Below, one piece after another: positions 45,917-54,341 of a stretch of 64,000 nucleotides of DNA; the first letter of the stretch is position 1; every line of letters starts with the position of its first letter. The DNA is taken from NCBI RefSeq assembly GCF_012849215.1, contig NZ_CP051682.1:434001-498000 (forward strand), in the 5' to 3' direction. The notes below the pieces were generated by a model. The model made no database searches and had not been told where the DNA came from. It worked only from the letters and a program-made list of their open reading frames with translations. The translations under genes and the position numbers were made by a program. Source of the DNA: Mucilaginibacter robiniae. Its GTDB lineage: Bacteria; Bacteroidota; Bacteroidia; Sphingobacteriales; Sphingobacteriaceae.

Positions 45917-46969
45917 TTAGCCAATAGAATCTTTCAGTGCATCCAGGTTCCAAATCTTTTCTGCCCGACGACCAATCAACCAAAATGAGGCCGCCAGAAT
46001 AGCAAAGAATAACGTGTATGGAATATGGTTCCACAAACACTCAAAGTATTCGGTATAAATAAAAATAAGTAAAAAGGTAATGCCAAACTCGCGGGCAATA
46101 GCATCTTTGCTGCGTAAGCCGTACAGCAAAAAACCAGCCGCAACAGCCGCCAAAAAGAAGCCCCAATAAAATAAACTGATTTGCTTTACCTCAAACCAGC
46201 GTTCCAGTTCACCGAAGTTCCCGAATATACTCAGCAGCCATAAGGATAAGAACAGATATAATAAGCCTACCACATAGGTAAGTTCCCAAAAAGGCTTTAC
46301 CCAATTACGGCCACGTAGCAGGTAACAGGCAGCTAGTAATATTACCCCGAAAGCCACAAAGCGTAAAGGGTAATTCATACCTAGAAAGTAGTAGCTCCAG
46401 CGGGTTTGATAACCTGTTTCGGTGCCGAACCAGCTACCCAGCGATACCAACGCAAACAACCAGATCAGCCTTGAATTTAGCTGCCAGCCTAAAAAGCCAT
46501 ATATAAATACCGATATCAAAAACAATAAGGAATAATGTCCCGAGCCATTATCAAACGTTTTGCCCAAATAAGCAATGCAGCAAGCAGTAAAGAGTACACC
46601 CGTGAAAATGGTAGCCTCATTACTGAACACTCGCTCCGGGAAAAGCGTTTCGCGACGGCGGCCTAGATAAAAAGCACCAGCTGCCAAAGCGCCCGAACCT
46701 ATCGCAATCACCACATCGGGCGTATAATACAGGCTTTTAATCCAGTTAATAATGGCATCGTTGATGATTAATGAACCTATAGCTATGCCACCACAAATCA
46801 AAGCTATCCAGAAAGAATACTTAGCCAGCCTCATCCAATCAAACCCTTTTACCTCTACCGAATTGCGCAAAGCCTGAGCCTGTTCAGTTGATACTAACTG
46901 TTCTTTCTCCCAGTGACTAATGGCTTTATTCAAGAATTCACTTTCTTGTTTATCGAGGTTGAGTTTCAT
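45917..46969 (-). CDS. DUF2157-type polytopic membrane protein
   Basis: 350 residues. A helical cytoplasmic N-terminus (KQESEFLNKAISHWEKEQLVSTEQAQAL) matches DUF2157 and is followed by about ten hydrophobic helices. The first is YSFWIALICGGIAIGSLIIN and the last IPYTLFFAILAASFWLIGRRAE. Charged residues are confined to loops. No transport or enzyme motif is visible. It is convergent with the LysE gene. It lies 118 bp downstream of ribF on the same strand, separated by a stretch with no obvious signal. Function unknown. Confidence 0.83.
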   Translation of the reverse strand: MKLNLDKQESEFLNKAISHWEKEQLVSTEQAQALRNSVEVKGFDWMRLAKYSFWIALICGGIAIGSLIINDAIINWIKSLYYTPDVVIAIGSGALAAGAFYLGRRRETLFPERVFSNEATIFTGVLFTACCIAYLGKTFDNGSGHYSLLFLISVFIYGFLGWQLNSRLIWLFALVSLGSWFGTETGYQTRWSYYFLGMNYPLRFVAFGVILLAACYLLRGRNWVKPFWELTYVVGLLYLFLSLWLLSIFGNFGELERWFEVKQISLFYWGFFLAAVAAGFLLYGLRSKDAIAREFGITFLLIFIYTEYFECLWNHIPYTLFFAILAASFWLIGRRAEKIWNLDALKDSIG

Positions 46970-47087
46970 AAAGTCAGTTCAGCGTTCGTCATTATGTTCA
47001 AGCCAGTTACCTTAAAAAGGCTAACTATAGCCAACTTACGAAACACTAACTTACAAAAAACTTTTACTTTCAGCTATGTACTTTACG

Positions 47088-48020
47088 TTAAAGGCTACTC
47101 AATAACCGTTGTACCTCTATCTGATCTAAGGCTAGTTGCTCCTTCAAACCATCTAATGAAGAAAACTTAACATCATGGCGCACAAAGTAATGGAAGTGCA
47201 TACGTAACGTTTGGTTATAGATGTCCTGGTTAAAGTCAAAGATGTTTACTTCGATATTCCGCGTCATGCCGTTAATAGTGGGTCGGTGCCCAATGTAGGC
47301 CATTCCTTTATGAGTTCGGCTATCTACTTCAACCGTAACAGCAAATATCCCATCGGCAGGAATCAATTTGTAATTTTCTTCCACCAGCAAGTTGGCTGTA
47401 GGATAGCCTAGTTGCCGGCCAATCTGGTTACCACGTATTACCTTGCCGGTAATAAAAAACGGATAACCTAAAAACGCATCTGCCTGGGCAATATCGGCCT
47501 GTAACAACGCTTCCCGAATGCGAGTTGAGCTTACAGCTACATCATTTACATCCTGTTCTGGTATTTCAATCACCTCGAAACCATAAACTGGTCCGTTTTG
47601 TTGCAAATCGGTTAAACCACCTTGGCGGTCTTTACCAAAACGGTGGTCATAACCAATGATGATTTTACGGGTACCAATTTTCTGCACCAAGATATCACGA
47701 ATATAAGTTTCGGCAGATTGGTTGGAAAAATCACGCGAAAATGGAGTAATAATTAAATGATCTACACCTAGTGTTTCCAGTAGTTCGGCACGTTCCTGTA
47801 TGGTGGTAATAAGCTTTAGTTCCTGATTTTCGGGGTGGATAATCATGCGCGGGTGTGGAAAAAAGGTAAGAATTACGGTTTCGCCTCCACACTCATCAGC
47901 TAAAGCCTTAATGCGTGAAATAATTTGCCGGTGCCCTAAGTGCACCCCATCAAAAGTACCAATAGTAACCACTGCATTCTTCAGTGGCGTAAACTCATCC
48001 AGGTGATGATATATCTTCAT
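47088..48020 (-). CDS. ribF: Bifunctional riboflavin kinase / FAD synthetase
   Basis: 310 residues. The N-terminal nucleotidyltransferase domain has VVTIGTFDGVHLGHRQI, YDHRFGKDRQGG and SSTRIREALLQADI. The C-terminal riboflavin-kinase domain has GNQIGRQLGYPTANL and KGMAYIGHRPTING. It makes FMN and FAD from riboflavin supplied by the pathway containing ribBA at 22.9 kb. A consensus -7 element TAATTTTG lies 24 nt upstream of the start. Confidence 0.96.
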   Translation of the reverse strand: MKIYHHLDEFTPLKNAVVTIGTFDGVHLGHRQIISRIKALADECGGETVILTFFPHPRMIIHPENQELKLITTIQERAELLETLGVDHLIITPFSRDFSNQSAETYIRDILVQKIGTRKIIIGYDHRFGKDRQGGLTDLQQNGPVYGFEVIEIPEQDVNDVAVSSTRIREALLQADIAQADAFLGYPFFITGKVIRGNQIGRQLGYPTANLLVEENYKLIPADGIFAVTVEVDSRTHKGMAYIGHRPTINGMTRNIEVNIFDFNQDIYNQTLRMHFHYFVRHDVKFSSLDGLKEQLALDQIEVQRLLSSL

Positions 48021-48044
48021 GTATCAGGCAGGGCTGTTAAGCTA

Positions 48045-48052
48045 CAAAATTA
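48045..48052 (-). promoter_or_regulatory. TAnnTTTG -7 element of ribF
   Basis: TAATTTTG on the minus strand, exact consensus, 24 nt before the ribF ATG. No clear -33 element. Confidence 0.5.
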
Positions 48053-48113
48053 AATTATTTCCGCTGTGTTTAATGATTAAGTTTGTACAGGCTGTGGCAG
48101 ATAACATTCTTTT

Positions 48114-48287
48114 CTATTTGTCTTTCTGCTCGCTTTTGTTCTTGATGCGTCCTGCTTCTTTCAAAGCCTGGTGCAAAATCCATTCTATTTGCCCGTTAAC
48201 ACTTCTGAACTCATCAGTAGCCCACTTTTCAATGGTTTTCATAGTTTCAGCATCAACCCTCAGAGCAAATGATTTTTTTTCGGCCAT
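48114..48287 (-). CDS. Arc-like ribbon-helix-helix DNA-binding protein
   Basis: 57 residues, below most length cutoffs. KKSFALRVDAETMKTIEKWATDEF forms the beta-strand plus first helix of a ribbon-helix-helix. RSVNGQIEWILHQALKEAGR is the second helix with the Arc-like SVNGQIEWIL core, followed by a Lys-rich tail. It starts 3 bp after the stop codon of the SPFH gene on the same strand, so the two form one operon. RHH proteins dimerise and bind DNA, often autorepressing their operon. The SPFH-plus-Arc pairing recurs in Bacteroidota. Target unknown. Confidence 0.85.
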   Translation of the reverse strand: MAEKKSFALRVDAETMKTIEKWATDEFRSVNGQIEWILHQALKEAGRIKNKSEQKDK

Positions 48288-48290
48288 AGC

Positions 48291-49145
48291 TTACTGATAA
48301 AGAGTTCCTGTATTCACTACAGGCTGCGTTTCACGATCGCCACATAATACCACCATCAAGTTACTCACCATGGTAGCTTTTTTATCTTCATCCAATTCAA
48401 TAATATCTTTTTCCGATAAAAGTTTGAGTGCGCTATCCACCATACCTACGGCGCCTTCCACAATTTTATGCCGGGCGGCTACTACAGCTGATGCTTGCTG
48501 GCGCCGCAACATAGAATGGGCAATTTCGGGTGCGTAAGCCAAATGGCCGATGCGGGCTTCTACTACTTCAATGCCAGCCATGTGCATGCGTTCGTTAATT
48601 TCCTGCTCCAGGGCATGGTTAATATCATCAAAATTGGTGCTTAGGGTTATGGTGGCTCGCTCATCTTCAAAATGATCGTATGGAAAGCTACCTGCCAGCT
48701 TACGTACAGCTGAATCTGTTTGTACTTTTACAAACTGCTGATAATCGTTCACCTCAAACGATACCTTAAAAGTATCTTGCACACGCCAAACTAATATCAC
48801 ACTAATTAGTACTGGGTTACCCATTTTATCATTCACTTTAATGGGCGTACTTTCAAAGTTCATAGCCCTTAAAGATAAGCTGCGCCTCCAGTAAAACGGA
48901 TTAATCCAGAACATGCCGCTCTTGTTGATACTCCCCACATACTTACCAAATAACAGTAAAACCTGTGATGAATTAGGACTCACAATAATTAGCCCTTTAA
49001 CAATAAACACGAACAGCAGCATAAATCCAATTACAAATATAGGCTGCTCATGAACAATACCCACAAAAGCAGCAATTGCGCAAGCTGTAGCTAAACCTAA
49101 GGCTATATAACCATTAAACGGCATGATAATTTTTTCGGTTTTCAT
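48291..49145 (-). CDS. SPFH (band 7) domain membrane protein
   Basis: 284 residues. Two N-terminal hydrophobic segments (GYIALGLATACAIAAFVGIV, FVIGFMLLFVFIVKGLIIV) anchor the protein. The SPFH domain follows: NSSQVLLLFGKYVGSI, LRAMNFESTPIKVNDKMGNPVLISVILVWRVQD, then DHFEDERATITLSTN. A C-terminal helical stretch has HSMLRRQQASAVVAARHKIVEGAVGMV. Members build oligomeric rings in membranes and organise proteases or microdomains. The gene is in an operon with a ribbon-helix-helix regulator. No NfeD-like partner is adjacent. Confidence 0.92.
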   Translation of the reverse strand: MKTEKIIMPFNGYIALGLATACAIAAFVGIVHEQPIFVIGFMLLFVFIVKGLIIVSPNSSQVLLLFGKYVGSINKSGMFWINPFYWRRSLSLRAMNFESTPIKVNDKMGNPVLISVILVWRVQDTFKVSFEVNDYQQFVKVQTDSAVRKLAGSFPYDHFEDERATITLSTNFDDINHALEQEINERMHMAGIEVVEARIGHLAYAPEIAHSMLRRQQASAVVAARHKIVEGAVGMVDSALKLLSEKDIIELDEDKKATMVSNLMVVLCGDRETQPVVNTGTLYQ

Positions 49146-49319
49146 CTTTATTTAATTTGATATTAAAATGATATCACAATTGTAAACATTAAAAGTTTTA
49201 TGTTCAAATGTTTAAGTAAACTTTTTCGATCAGCAGTAAAGCAATTTACAAATGTGGTTTTACCAAAAGCCTTATTATTAAAAAAAGTTATAACCTATAA
49301 CAAAGTAATTATACATGCT

Positions 49320-49327
49320 TATCTTTG
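49320..49327 (+). promoter_or_regulatory. TAnnTTTG -7 element of the MBL-rhodanese gene
   Basis: TATCTTTG, exact consensus, ends 8 nt before the ATG at 49336. It overlaps the frame of an upstream ATG (49315), which argues against that earlier start. Confidence 0.55.
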
Positions 49328-49335
49328 CACTTAGT

Positions 49336-50670
49336 ATGATTATTCATCAGTTTTACGATAAAGATTTGGCACATGCCTCATACGCTATTATTGAGGCTGG
49401 GCAGGCTATTGTAGTTGACCCTGCACGAGATCCGCAGCCTTATTACGATTTTGCTAACCAACATGAGAGCCGCATTGTTGGAGTAATTGAAACCCATCCG
49501 CATGCCGACTTCATCAGCTCTCATTTAGAAATACACCAAACTACTGGTGCCACTATTTATGCCAGCCGCTTACTAGGGGCTACCTACCCGCACCAAGCAT
49601 TTGATGATGGTGATGTGATTAACTTAGGTAACGTCCAGTTAAAAGCGATGAACACGCCTGGGCATTCGCCTGATTCTATTTGCATTTTGGTGATTGATGA
49701 GCAAGGACAAGAAACAGCGCTATTTTCGGGAGACACCTTATTTGTGGGCGATGTAGGCCGGCCAGATTTGCGTGAAGGTGTAGGCAACATCAAAGCCAAG
49801 AAAGAAGATTTGGCCCGGCAGATGTACCAATCTACCCGTCAAAAACTCATGACCTTACCTGCCGATGTAGTAGTTTACCCAGCTCATGGTCCCGGTTCAT
49901 TGTGTGGCAAAAACATGAGTCCGGATTTGCATAGCACTATTGGCCGTGAATTGCGCCAAAACTATGCTTTACAACTGATGGACGAGTTGCAATTTGTACA
50001 AACGTTAACTACCGACCAGCCCTTTATGCCGCTTTATTTTGGGTATGATGTAGAACTAAACAAACAAGGTGCACCAGCTTTGGCTGCCAGCCTAGCTGCT
50101 ATACCTCATCTGGAAACCGGGAGCCAACTGGAAGCAGGCATCACTATTGTAGATACCCGGCCGAAAGCCTTATTTAACGAGGGACATTATACCAATGCCA
50201 TCAACTTGCAACTGCAAGGAAAATTCGAGACTTGGCTGGGTGCAGTAATTGCACCACACGAACCATTTTACTTAGTTGCAGCCGATGAAGAAGCGCTAGC
50301 TGTTGCCCTAAAAAGAGCTGCTAAAATTGGTTACGAACAATACATAAAAGGTGCATTGATAGCCGATTATTCTGCCCAGCAAACCTTCGCTCCTTTGGAT
50401 ATGGACGACTTTAAAGCCTATCCAGAAAAATACACGCTTATTGATACCCGCAACTGGAATGAAATTAACGCCGGATTATTATTTGCCGATAGCTTAATGA
50501 TTCCTTTGCCCGAACTACGTTACCGCTTGCACGAAATACCTACCGATAAGCCCATTGTAGTACACTGTGCTGCCGGTTACCGTTCGGCCGCAGCACGAAG
50601 CATTATTGCTGCTCATTTACCTAACGTGCCGGTATATGATTTGAGCGATGCCGTGTTGGAATGGGCGTAA
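49336..50670 (+). CDS. MBL-fold hydrolase fused to two rhodanese domains
   Basis: About 444 residues. The metallo-beta-lactamase domain (1-220) has ETHPHADFISSH, TPGHSPDSI and YPAHGPGSLCG, as in persulfide-dioxygenase-like (ETHE1/BlhA-type) proteins. Two rhodanese modules follow. The first (about 255-345) lacks the catalytic Cys; the second has it in IVVHCAAGYRSAAARS. It probably handles persulfide or thiosulfate sulfur. The start MIIHQFYDKDL is preferred because the promoter overlaps the upstream ATG. It is convergent with a broken lipoprotein gene. Confidence 0.9.
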   Translation: MIIHQFYDKDLAHASYAIIEAGQAIVVDPARDPQPYYDFANQHESRIVGVIETHPHADFISSHLEIHQTTGATIYASRLLGATYPHQAFDDGDVINLGNVQLKAMNTPGHSPDSICILVIDEQGQETALFSGDTLFVGDVGRPDLREGVGNIKAKKEDLARQMYQSTRQKLMTLPADVVVYPAHGPGSLCGKNMSPDLHSTIGRELRQNYALQLMDELQFVQTLTTDQPFMPLYFGYDVELNKQGAPALAASLAAIPHLETGSQLEAGITIVDTRPKALFNEGHYTNAINLQLQGKFETWLGAVIAPHEPFYLVAADEEALAVALKRAAKIGYEQYIKGALIADYSAQQTFAPLDMDDFKAYPEKYTLIDTRNWNEINAGLLFADSLMIPLPELRYRLHEIPTDKPIVVHCAAGYRSAAARSIIAAHLPNVPVYDLSDAVLEWA

Positions 50671-50675
50671 CTTAC

Positions 50676-50717
50676 TTTGGTAATCAGCTTTAAAAATATT
50701 TAGAGCTGATTACCAAA
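50676..50717. terminator. Hairpin between convergent genes
   Basis: A perfect 14-bp stem TTTGGTAATCAGCT/AGCTGATTACCAAA with a 14-nt A/T-rich loop. The right arm lies within the last codons of the lipoprotein pseudogene. U-runs are weak, so termination is probable but not strong. Confidence 0.5.
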
Positions 50718-51203
50718 ATATTTATTTATCATTTCCCAATAGTCTATGTCGGTTGCTACTCCATAGTTAATCTGCGGTTTATGCACACCATCTGTAAGCA
50801 CCGATCCAACAATGCTATCCCCTTTAGTCCGGTTAAATTGTACTTGTTTACCATTATTTAGTTGAAAAACAATAATAGTTTTATTAGTAAACATGGCCTT
50901 TAAAGTTGGATGCTTATTTAACGAATCTATTACCCGGCCTGTATATTCATTAAAGTCGTCGGTTACTTCATTTAAACCCGAATCCTATCCTTCTTTTTTA
51001 AGCATTTGCTCAAACTCAGCTTCTGTTGGTCCAAAAAACACCACCGTTCTGCCTTTCACAACAAACGTATCTGTTCTTGTTGGTGAAGGTTTATGTGCCT
51101 TAGAGCTCTGAACTTTTTTATCTGGCCTTTTGCCTCATGATTGACAGCCTACCAATATGCTAGGCATCATTATTAAAAGTATAAACTTTAAGTAATGTAC
51201 CAT
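50700..51203 (-). pseudogene. Lipoprotein gene with two in-frame stop codons
   Basis: One continuous frame of 168 codons from ATG 51203 to the stop at 50700. The N-terminus is a lipoprotein signal (MVHYLKFILLIMMPSILVGC). It is interrupted by TGA at 51135-51137 (after CQS) and TAG at 50985-50987 (after KKEG). The frame around them stays coding-like: SKAHKPSPTRTDTFVVKG, EAEFEQMLKK, then NEVTDDFNEYTGRVIDSLNKHPTLKA and IDYWEMINKYFG. No family is recognised. Either the gene is decayed or the sequence has two errors; recoding is unlikely. The 3' part alone has an ATG-initiated frame and might be called as a separate small gene. Confidence 0.75.
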
Positions 51204-51257
51204 ACTGTAAATTTTACTGCTTAAATATACACGATTAAGTAAGATATTTGCCCTGCT

Positions 51258-51974
51258 ATGGATAGCTTAACTCATCAGAACCTCAACATACCTGCTTCTC
51301 AACCCTTACAATTTGTTACTACAGCCGATGGCTCTAAAACTATTTTCAATGCTGAGGTGGGAGAAAATTATCACTCCAAACACGGAGCCTTGCAGGAAAG
51401 CCAACATGTATTTTTAAATTCTGGCTTACGTTATTTTCTAGCCGGGGATAATGCGCCGCAGGTTGCTGTACTGGAAGTTGGCTTAGGCACCGGACTGAAC
51501 TTTTTACTCAGTGCGGATTTTTGTACAGGTAAAGAAATCCATTTAATCTATACTGGTATCGAGGCTTATCCTCTCTCTGCCAATATGATTCAGCAAACGG
51601 GTTATGAGGCTTATGTATCGGCACCTTTGTGGCAAAATTTTATTCAAAAATATCCGGCTTCGTTACAGCAATCGGTTCATTTAAACTCTTATATACAACT
51701 GCAAACGGCTCACTGCACGTTGCTTAACTTTAGCACAACACAACAGTATGATGTAATTTATTTTGATGCCTTTGCCGCCATTCATCAACCTGATATGTGG
51801 AACGAGAAAGCCATTGCGCATACCCTACAATTTTTAAAACCGGGTGGTGTATTCGTGACCTATGCCATTACCGGCAACCTGAAACGCCAGATCAAAGCTT
51901 TGGGCTTGAAAGTAGAAAAAGCTCCTGGTGCACCTGGAAAACGTGAAATGCTACGGGCTACAAAATTAATTTAA
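51258..51974 (+). CDS. mnmD: tRNA (mnm5s2U34)-methyltransferase MnmD-type
   Basis: 238 residues, a stand-alone DUF752/MnmC2-like SAM methyltransferase without the FAD oxidase half. It converts nm5(s2)U34 to mnm5(s2)U34 in tRNA wobble positions. Motif I is VLEVGLGTGLNFLLS. The catalytic region is YFDAFAAIHQPDMWNE, and the C-terminus has VEKAPGAPGKREML, which is diagnostic. A -7-like GATATTTG (51243-51250) lies 7 nt upstream of the ATG. Its last 4 bp overlap the convergent ASRT-like gene. Confidence 0.93.
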   Translation: MDSLTHQNLNIPASQPLQFVTTADGSKTIFNAEVGENYHSKHGALQESQHVFLNSGLRYFLAGDNAPQVAVLEVGLGTGLNFLLSADFCTGKEIHLIYTGIEAYPLSANMIQQTGYEAYVSAPLWQNFIQKYPASLQQSVHLNSYIQLQTAHCTLLNFSTTQQYDVIYFDAFAAIHQPDMWNEKAIAHTLQFLKPGGVFVTYAITGNLKRQIKALGLKVEKAPGAPGKREMLRATKLI

Positions 51975-52345
51975 CTAGCAGGGTACGCAATAGCCGAAAT
52001 GAGTGCATTGGCAGCTTGGCGTGAATCCAACCGGGTGTGCTGCACCACAATAGGCACGTTGCTCACAATAACACTCGCATAACCTGTTCCGCGCGGTACC
52101 GGAGCAGGGTCTTTCAAATTATTAAATCTCAAGTGCAGGGTACGGCGAGCTGGTATGGTTATGTGGTAAGGACCAATAGGTTCTTTGTCTTCAAAAAACA
52201 AGATAATTTCAACATGTGCGTCTTCATCGCTGGTGTTGAGCATACATGCGGCCTCATGGCTGGTAAACTCCGGTTCGGGCCCAGTACCAAACGGCGGAAT
52301 GTAACCTTCGGCAATAGCCCATACTTTTTTTCCAATAGCCTCCAT
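51971..52345 (-). CDS. ASRT-like protein (sensory rhodopsin transducer family)
   Basis: 124 residues. The whole sequence follows the pattern of Anabaena sensory rhodopsin transducer: KKVWAIAEGYIPPFGTGPEPEFTSHEA at the start, then VEIILFFEDKEPIGPY, IPARRTLHLRFNNL, YASVIVSNVPIVVQHTRLDSR and ALISAIAYPAS. The family folds as a beta-sandwich tetramer and may bind small carbohydrates or DNA. No rhodopsin gene is in the window. Family membership is strong; the photosensory role is not implied and the ligand is unknown. Confidence 0.88.
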   Translation of the reverse strand: MEAIGKKVWAIAEGYIPPFGTGPEPEFTSHEAACMLNTSDEDAHVEIILFFEDKEPIGPYHITIPARRTLHLRFNNLKDPAPVPRGTGYASVIVSNVPIVVQHTRLDSRQAANALISAIAYPAS

Positions 52346-52384
52346 AGTGTAAGTTTTATAAGCAACAGTCTGTACAAAAAACGG

Positions 52385-52414
52385 TTTGCCTTAAGGCTGC
52401 AATACGTACTTTTG
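52385..52414 (+). promoter_or_regulatory. Promoter of mazG (TTTG-N18-TACTTTTG)
   Basis: The -33 TTTG (52385-52388) and an exact -7 element TACTTTTG (52407-52414) are spaced 18 bp apart, 15 nt before the ATG. Confidence 0.65.
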
Positions 52415-52429
52415 TAAAAAAGACCTTGT

Positions 52430-53233
52430 ATGCCTATAACAGCTCCCACTACTGCCCATAATTCAGCAACAGCTTTTGAGCGCCTGCTAACCATCATGAA
52501 CGACCTGCGTGAAAACTGTCCTTGGGACAGGAAGCAGACCTTAGAAAGCTTGCGCCACCTGACTATCGAAGAAACTTACGAACTATCAGACGCTATACTC
52601 TCAGGTGATATGACCGAGATTAAGAAAGAGTTGGGTGATATTATGCTACACCTGGTTTTTTATGCTCGAATTGGTTCAGAAACCAACGACTTTAATATCA
52701 CTGATGTACTGAATAGCATATGCGATAAGCTGATTAACCGTCATCCACATATTTATGGCGATATTGATGTAAATAATGATGAAGACGTTAAACGCAACTG
52801 GGAACAAATTAAATTGAAAGAAGGTAACAAATCTGTTTTGGGTGGTGTACCTGCTTCATTACCTGCTCTGGTAAAAGCTACCCGTATTCAGGAAAAAGCT
52901 CGTGGCATTGGCTTCGATTGGGAAAACAAAAGCCAGGTTTGGGAAAAGGTAGAAGAAGAAATGCAGGAATTTAAGACAGAGTTCAATGTAGAAAACAATG
53001 AAGCTATTGATCATGAAAAAGCTGAAGCCGAATTCGGCGACCTAATGTTCTCGCTGATTAACTACGCCCGGTTCATCAACATCAACCCGGAGGATGCACT
53101 GGAAAAAACCAATCGTAAATTTATCAAACGTTTTCAGCACCTGGAAAACCGTGCCCGCGAACAAGGCAAACTGTTGCAAGACATGACACTAGCCGAAATG
53201 GATATTTATTGGAACGAAGCCAAGAACTTGTAA
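52430..53233 (+). CDS. mazG: Nucleoside triphosphate pyrophosphohydrolase MazG
   Basis: 267 residues with two MazG domains. The first has ENCPWDRKQTLESLRHLTIEETYELSDAI and ELGDIMLHLVFYA. The second (from about residue 135) has QEKARGIGFDWENKSQVWEKVEEEMQEF and EFGDLMFSLINYARFI. The EExxD metal sites are intact. It hydrolyses (d)NTPs to monophosphates, cleaning up damaged or excess nucleotides and lowering ppGpp in E. coli. It is cytoplasmic and has its own promoter. Confidence 0.95.
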   Translation: MPITAPTTAHNSATAFERLLTIMNDLRENCPWDRKQTLESLRHLTIEETYELSDAILSGDMTEIKKELGDIMLHLVFYARIGSETNDFNITDVLNSICDKLINRHPHIYGDIDVNNDEDVKRNWEQIKLKEGNKSVLGGVPASLPALVKATRIQEKARGIGFDWENKSQVWEKVEEEMQEFKTEFNVENNEAIDHEKAEAEFGDLMFSLINYARFININPEDALEKTNRKFIKRFQHLENRAREQGKLLQDMTLAEMDIYWNEAKNL

Positions 53234-53302
53234 TTTTTTTCACACAGCTTGTTGCATTAAGATACTTCCTGCCGTAATGCTTGGTATAAACGACAGAAAC
53301 TT

Positions 53303-53749
53303 ATGAAAAAACGAATACTCCCTTTTGCTTTAATTGCCTTACTAGGTTTATCAGCAGGTTGTTTGAAATCTAAACAAGAAGATGCTACACCGGTAGTACA
53401 ACCACAAGGAACGTTTTCCGGTCAATTTACAAGATATCATTACAACCGCATCAACAACAGTGTAGATTCTTTAAAAATCAGCCTTTCACTATTACTAAGT
53501 AGCAGTAATTTTAGTGTAGGCGGTGATACTACAAAACATGCGGGTAGCCATGGTACATTCCAGTATGATAATACTTACTTAACTTTTGCCGACAATACCG
53601 TTCCAGCTACTAATACTACACCAGTAACTTTACTGCCCAAAATACACCTAATCGGATCATACGTGTATGCGTATGATGGCATCACCTTACAACTTAGGGC
53701 CAGTAATGATACCTTGATTTACTACTATAATTTAAAAAAGTCTAATTAA
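53303..53749 (+). CDS. Hypothetical lipoprotein
   Basis: 148 residues. A lipoprotein signal (MKKRILPFALIALLGLSAGC) has Cys after LSAG. The mature part is Ser/Thr- and beta-rich (TFSGQFTRYHYNRIN, SLKISLSLLLSSSNFSVGGDTT, KIHLIGSYVYAYDG, LIYYYNLKK). No family is recognised; it might be a small lipocalin-like sheet. It lies 44 bp before the ECF sigma gene on the same strand and may be transcribed with it. Confidence 0.65.
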   Translation: MKKRILPFALIALLGLSAGCLKSKQEDATPVVQPQGTFSGQFTRYHYNRINNSVDSLKISLSLLLSSSNFSVGGDTTKHAGSHGTFQYDNTYLTFADNTVPATNTTPVTLLPKIHLIGSYVYAYDGITLQLRASNDTLIYYYNLKKSN

Positions 53750-53793
53750 CGGGGGCGCAAACGGCTACTTAACCCAACCGAAATCTAAACTGA

Positions 53794-54336
53794 ATGCATG
53801 CTCCTATCAGTAATGCCGAAGCTGAACTGATCAGGCATTGCAAAACTGGTAATCTAAGACATCAGGAGATATTGTATAAACAGTATTATGGCTATGCTAT
53901 GGGTATAAGTTTGCGTTATTCCATTAACCGGGATGACACTTTAGAAGCTGTAAATGACGCTTTTATCAAGATTTTCAACATGCTGCATACTTATGATGCC
54001 GAGCGCCCCTTTAAAGCCTGGATACGTCGCATTATTGTAAATACAGCTATTGATAGGCGACGAAAAGATTTAAAATTTCAGTTACATACTACTATTGATG
54101 ATGCGGTACAAGTAAGCTTTACCGATACCACCATAGCCAGCTTGAATGCTAAAAACATTTTAGAATTATTGGATAAACTTCCCCCTTTACAACGTGCCAT
54201 TTTTAACCTGTATGAAATTGATGGTTATAATCATGATGAGATTGCCGTACTGTTAAGCGTACCGGCTAGTTCATGTCGGGTGTACTTGAGTCGGGCTAAA
54301 GAGAAATTAAGAAAATTATTAACTGCGGAAGCATAA
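53794..54336 (+). CDS. ECF-family RNA polymerase sigma factor
   Basis: 180 residues. Region 2 has LYKQYYGYAMGISLRYSINRDDTLEAVNDAFIKIF, with RPFKAWIRRIIVNTAIDRRR. Region 4 has LPPLQRAIFNLYEIDGYNHDEIAVLLSVPASSCRVYLSRAKEKL. No anti-sigma with the classical zinc motif follows. Instead, 5 bp later, a membrane protein with a small N-terminal cytoplasmic part starts, which probably holds it inactive. It directs transcription of an envelope-related regulon, perhaps including the barrels encoded next. Confidence 0.93.
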   Translation: MHAPISNAEAELIRHCKTGNLRHQEILYKQYYGYAMGISLRYSINRDDTLEAVNDAFIKIFNMLHTYDAERPFKAWIRRIIVNTAIDRRRKDLKFQLHTTIDDAVQVSFTDTTIASLNAKNILELLDKLPPLQRAIFNLYEIDGYNHDEIAVLLSVPASSCRVYLSRAKEKLRKLLTAEA

Positions 54337-54341
54337 TAGCG

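Noticed and set aside
49315..49335. Earlier ATG for the MBL-rhodanese protein
   Set aside because: An exact -7 element overlaps this stretch, and the family N-terminus begins at 49336.
50985..50987. TAG recoded as an amino acid (pyrrolysine-like or suppressor)
   Set aside because: No supporting tRNA or synthetase is in view, a TGA also interrupts the same gene, and the lesions are simpler to explain as decay or error.
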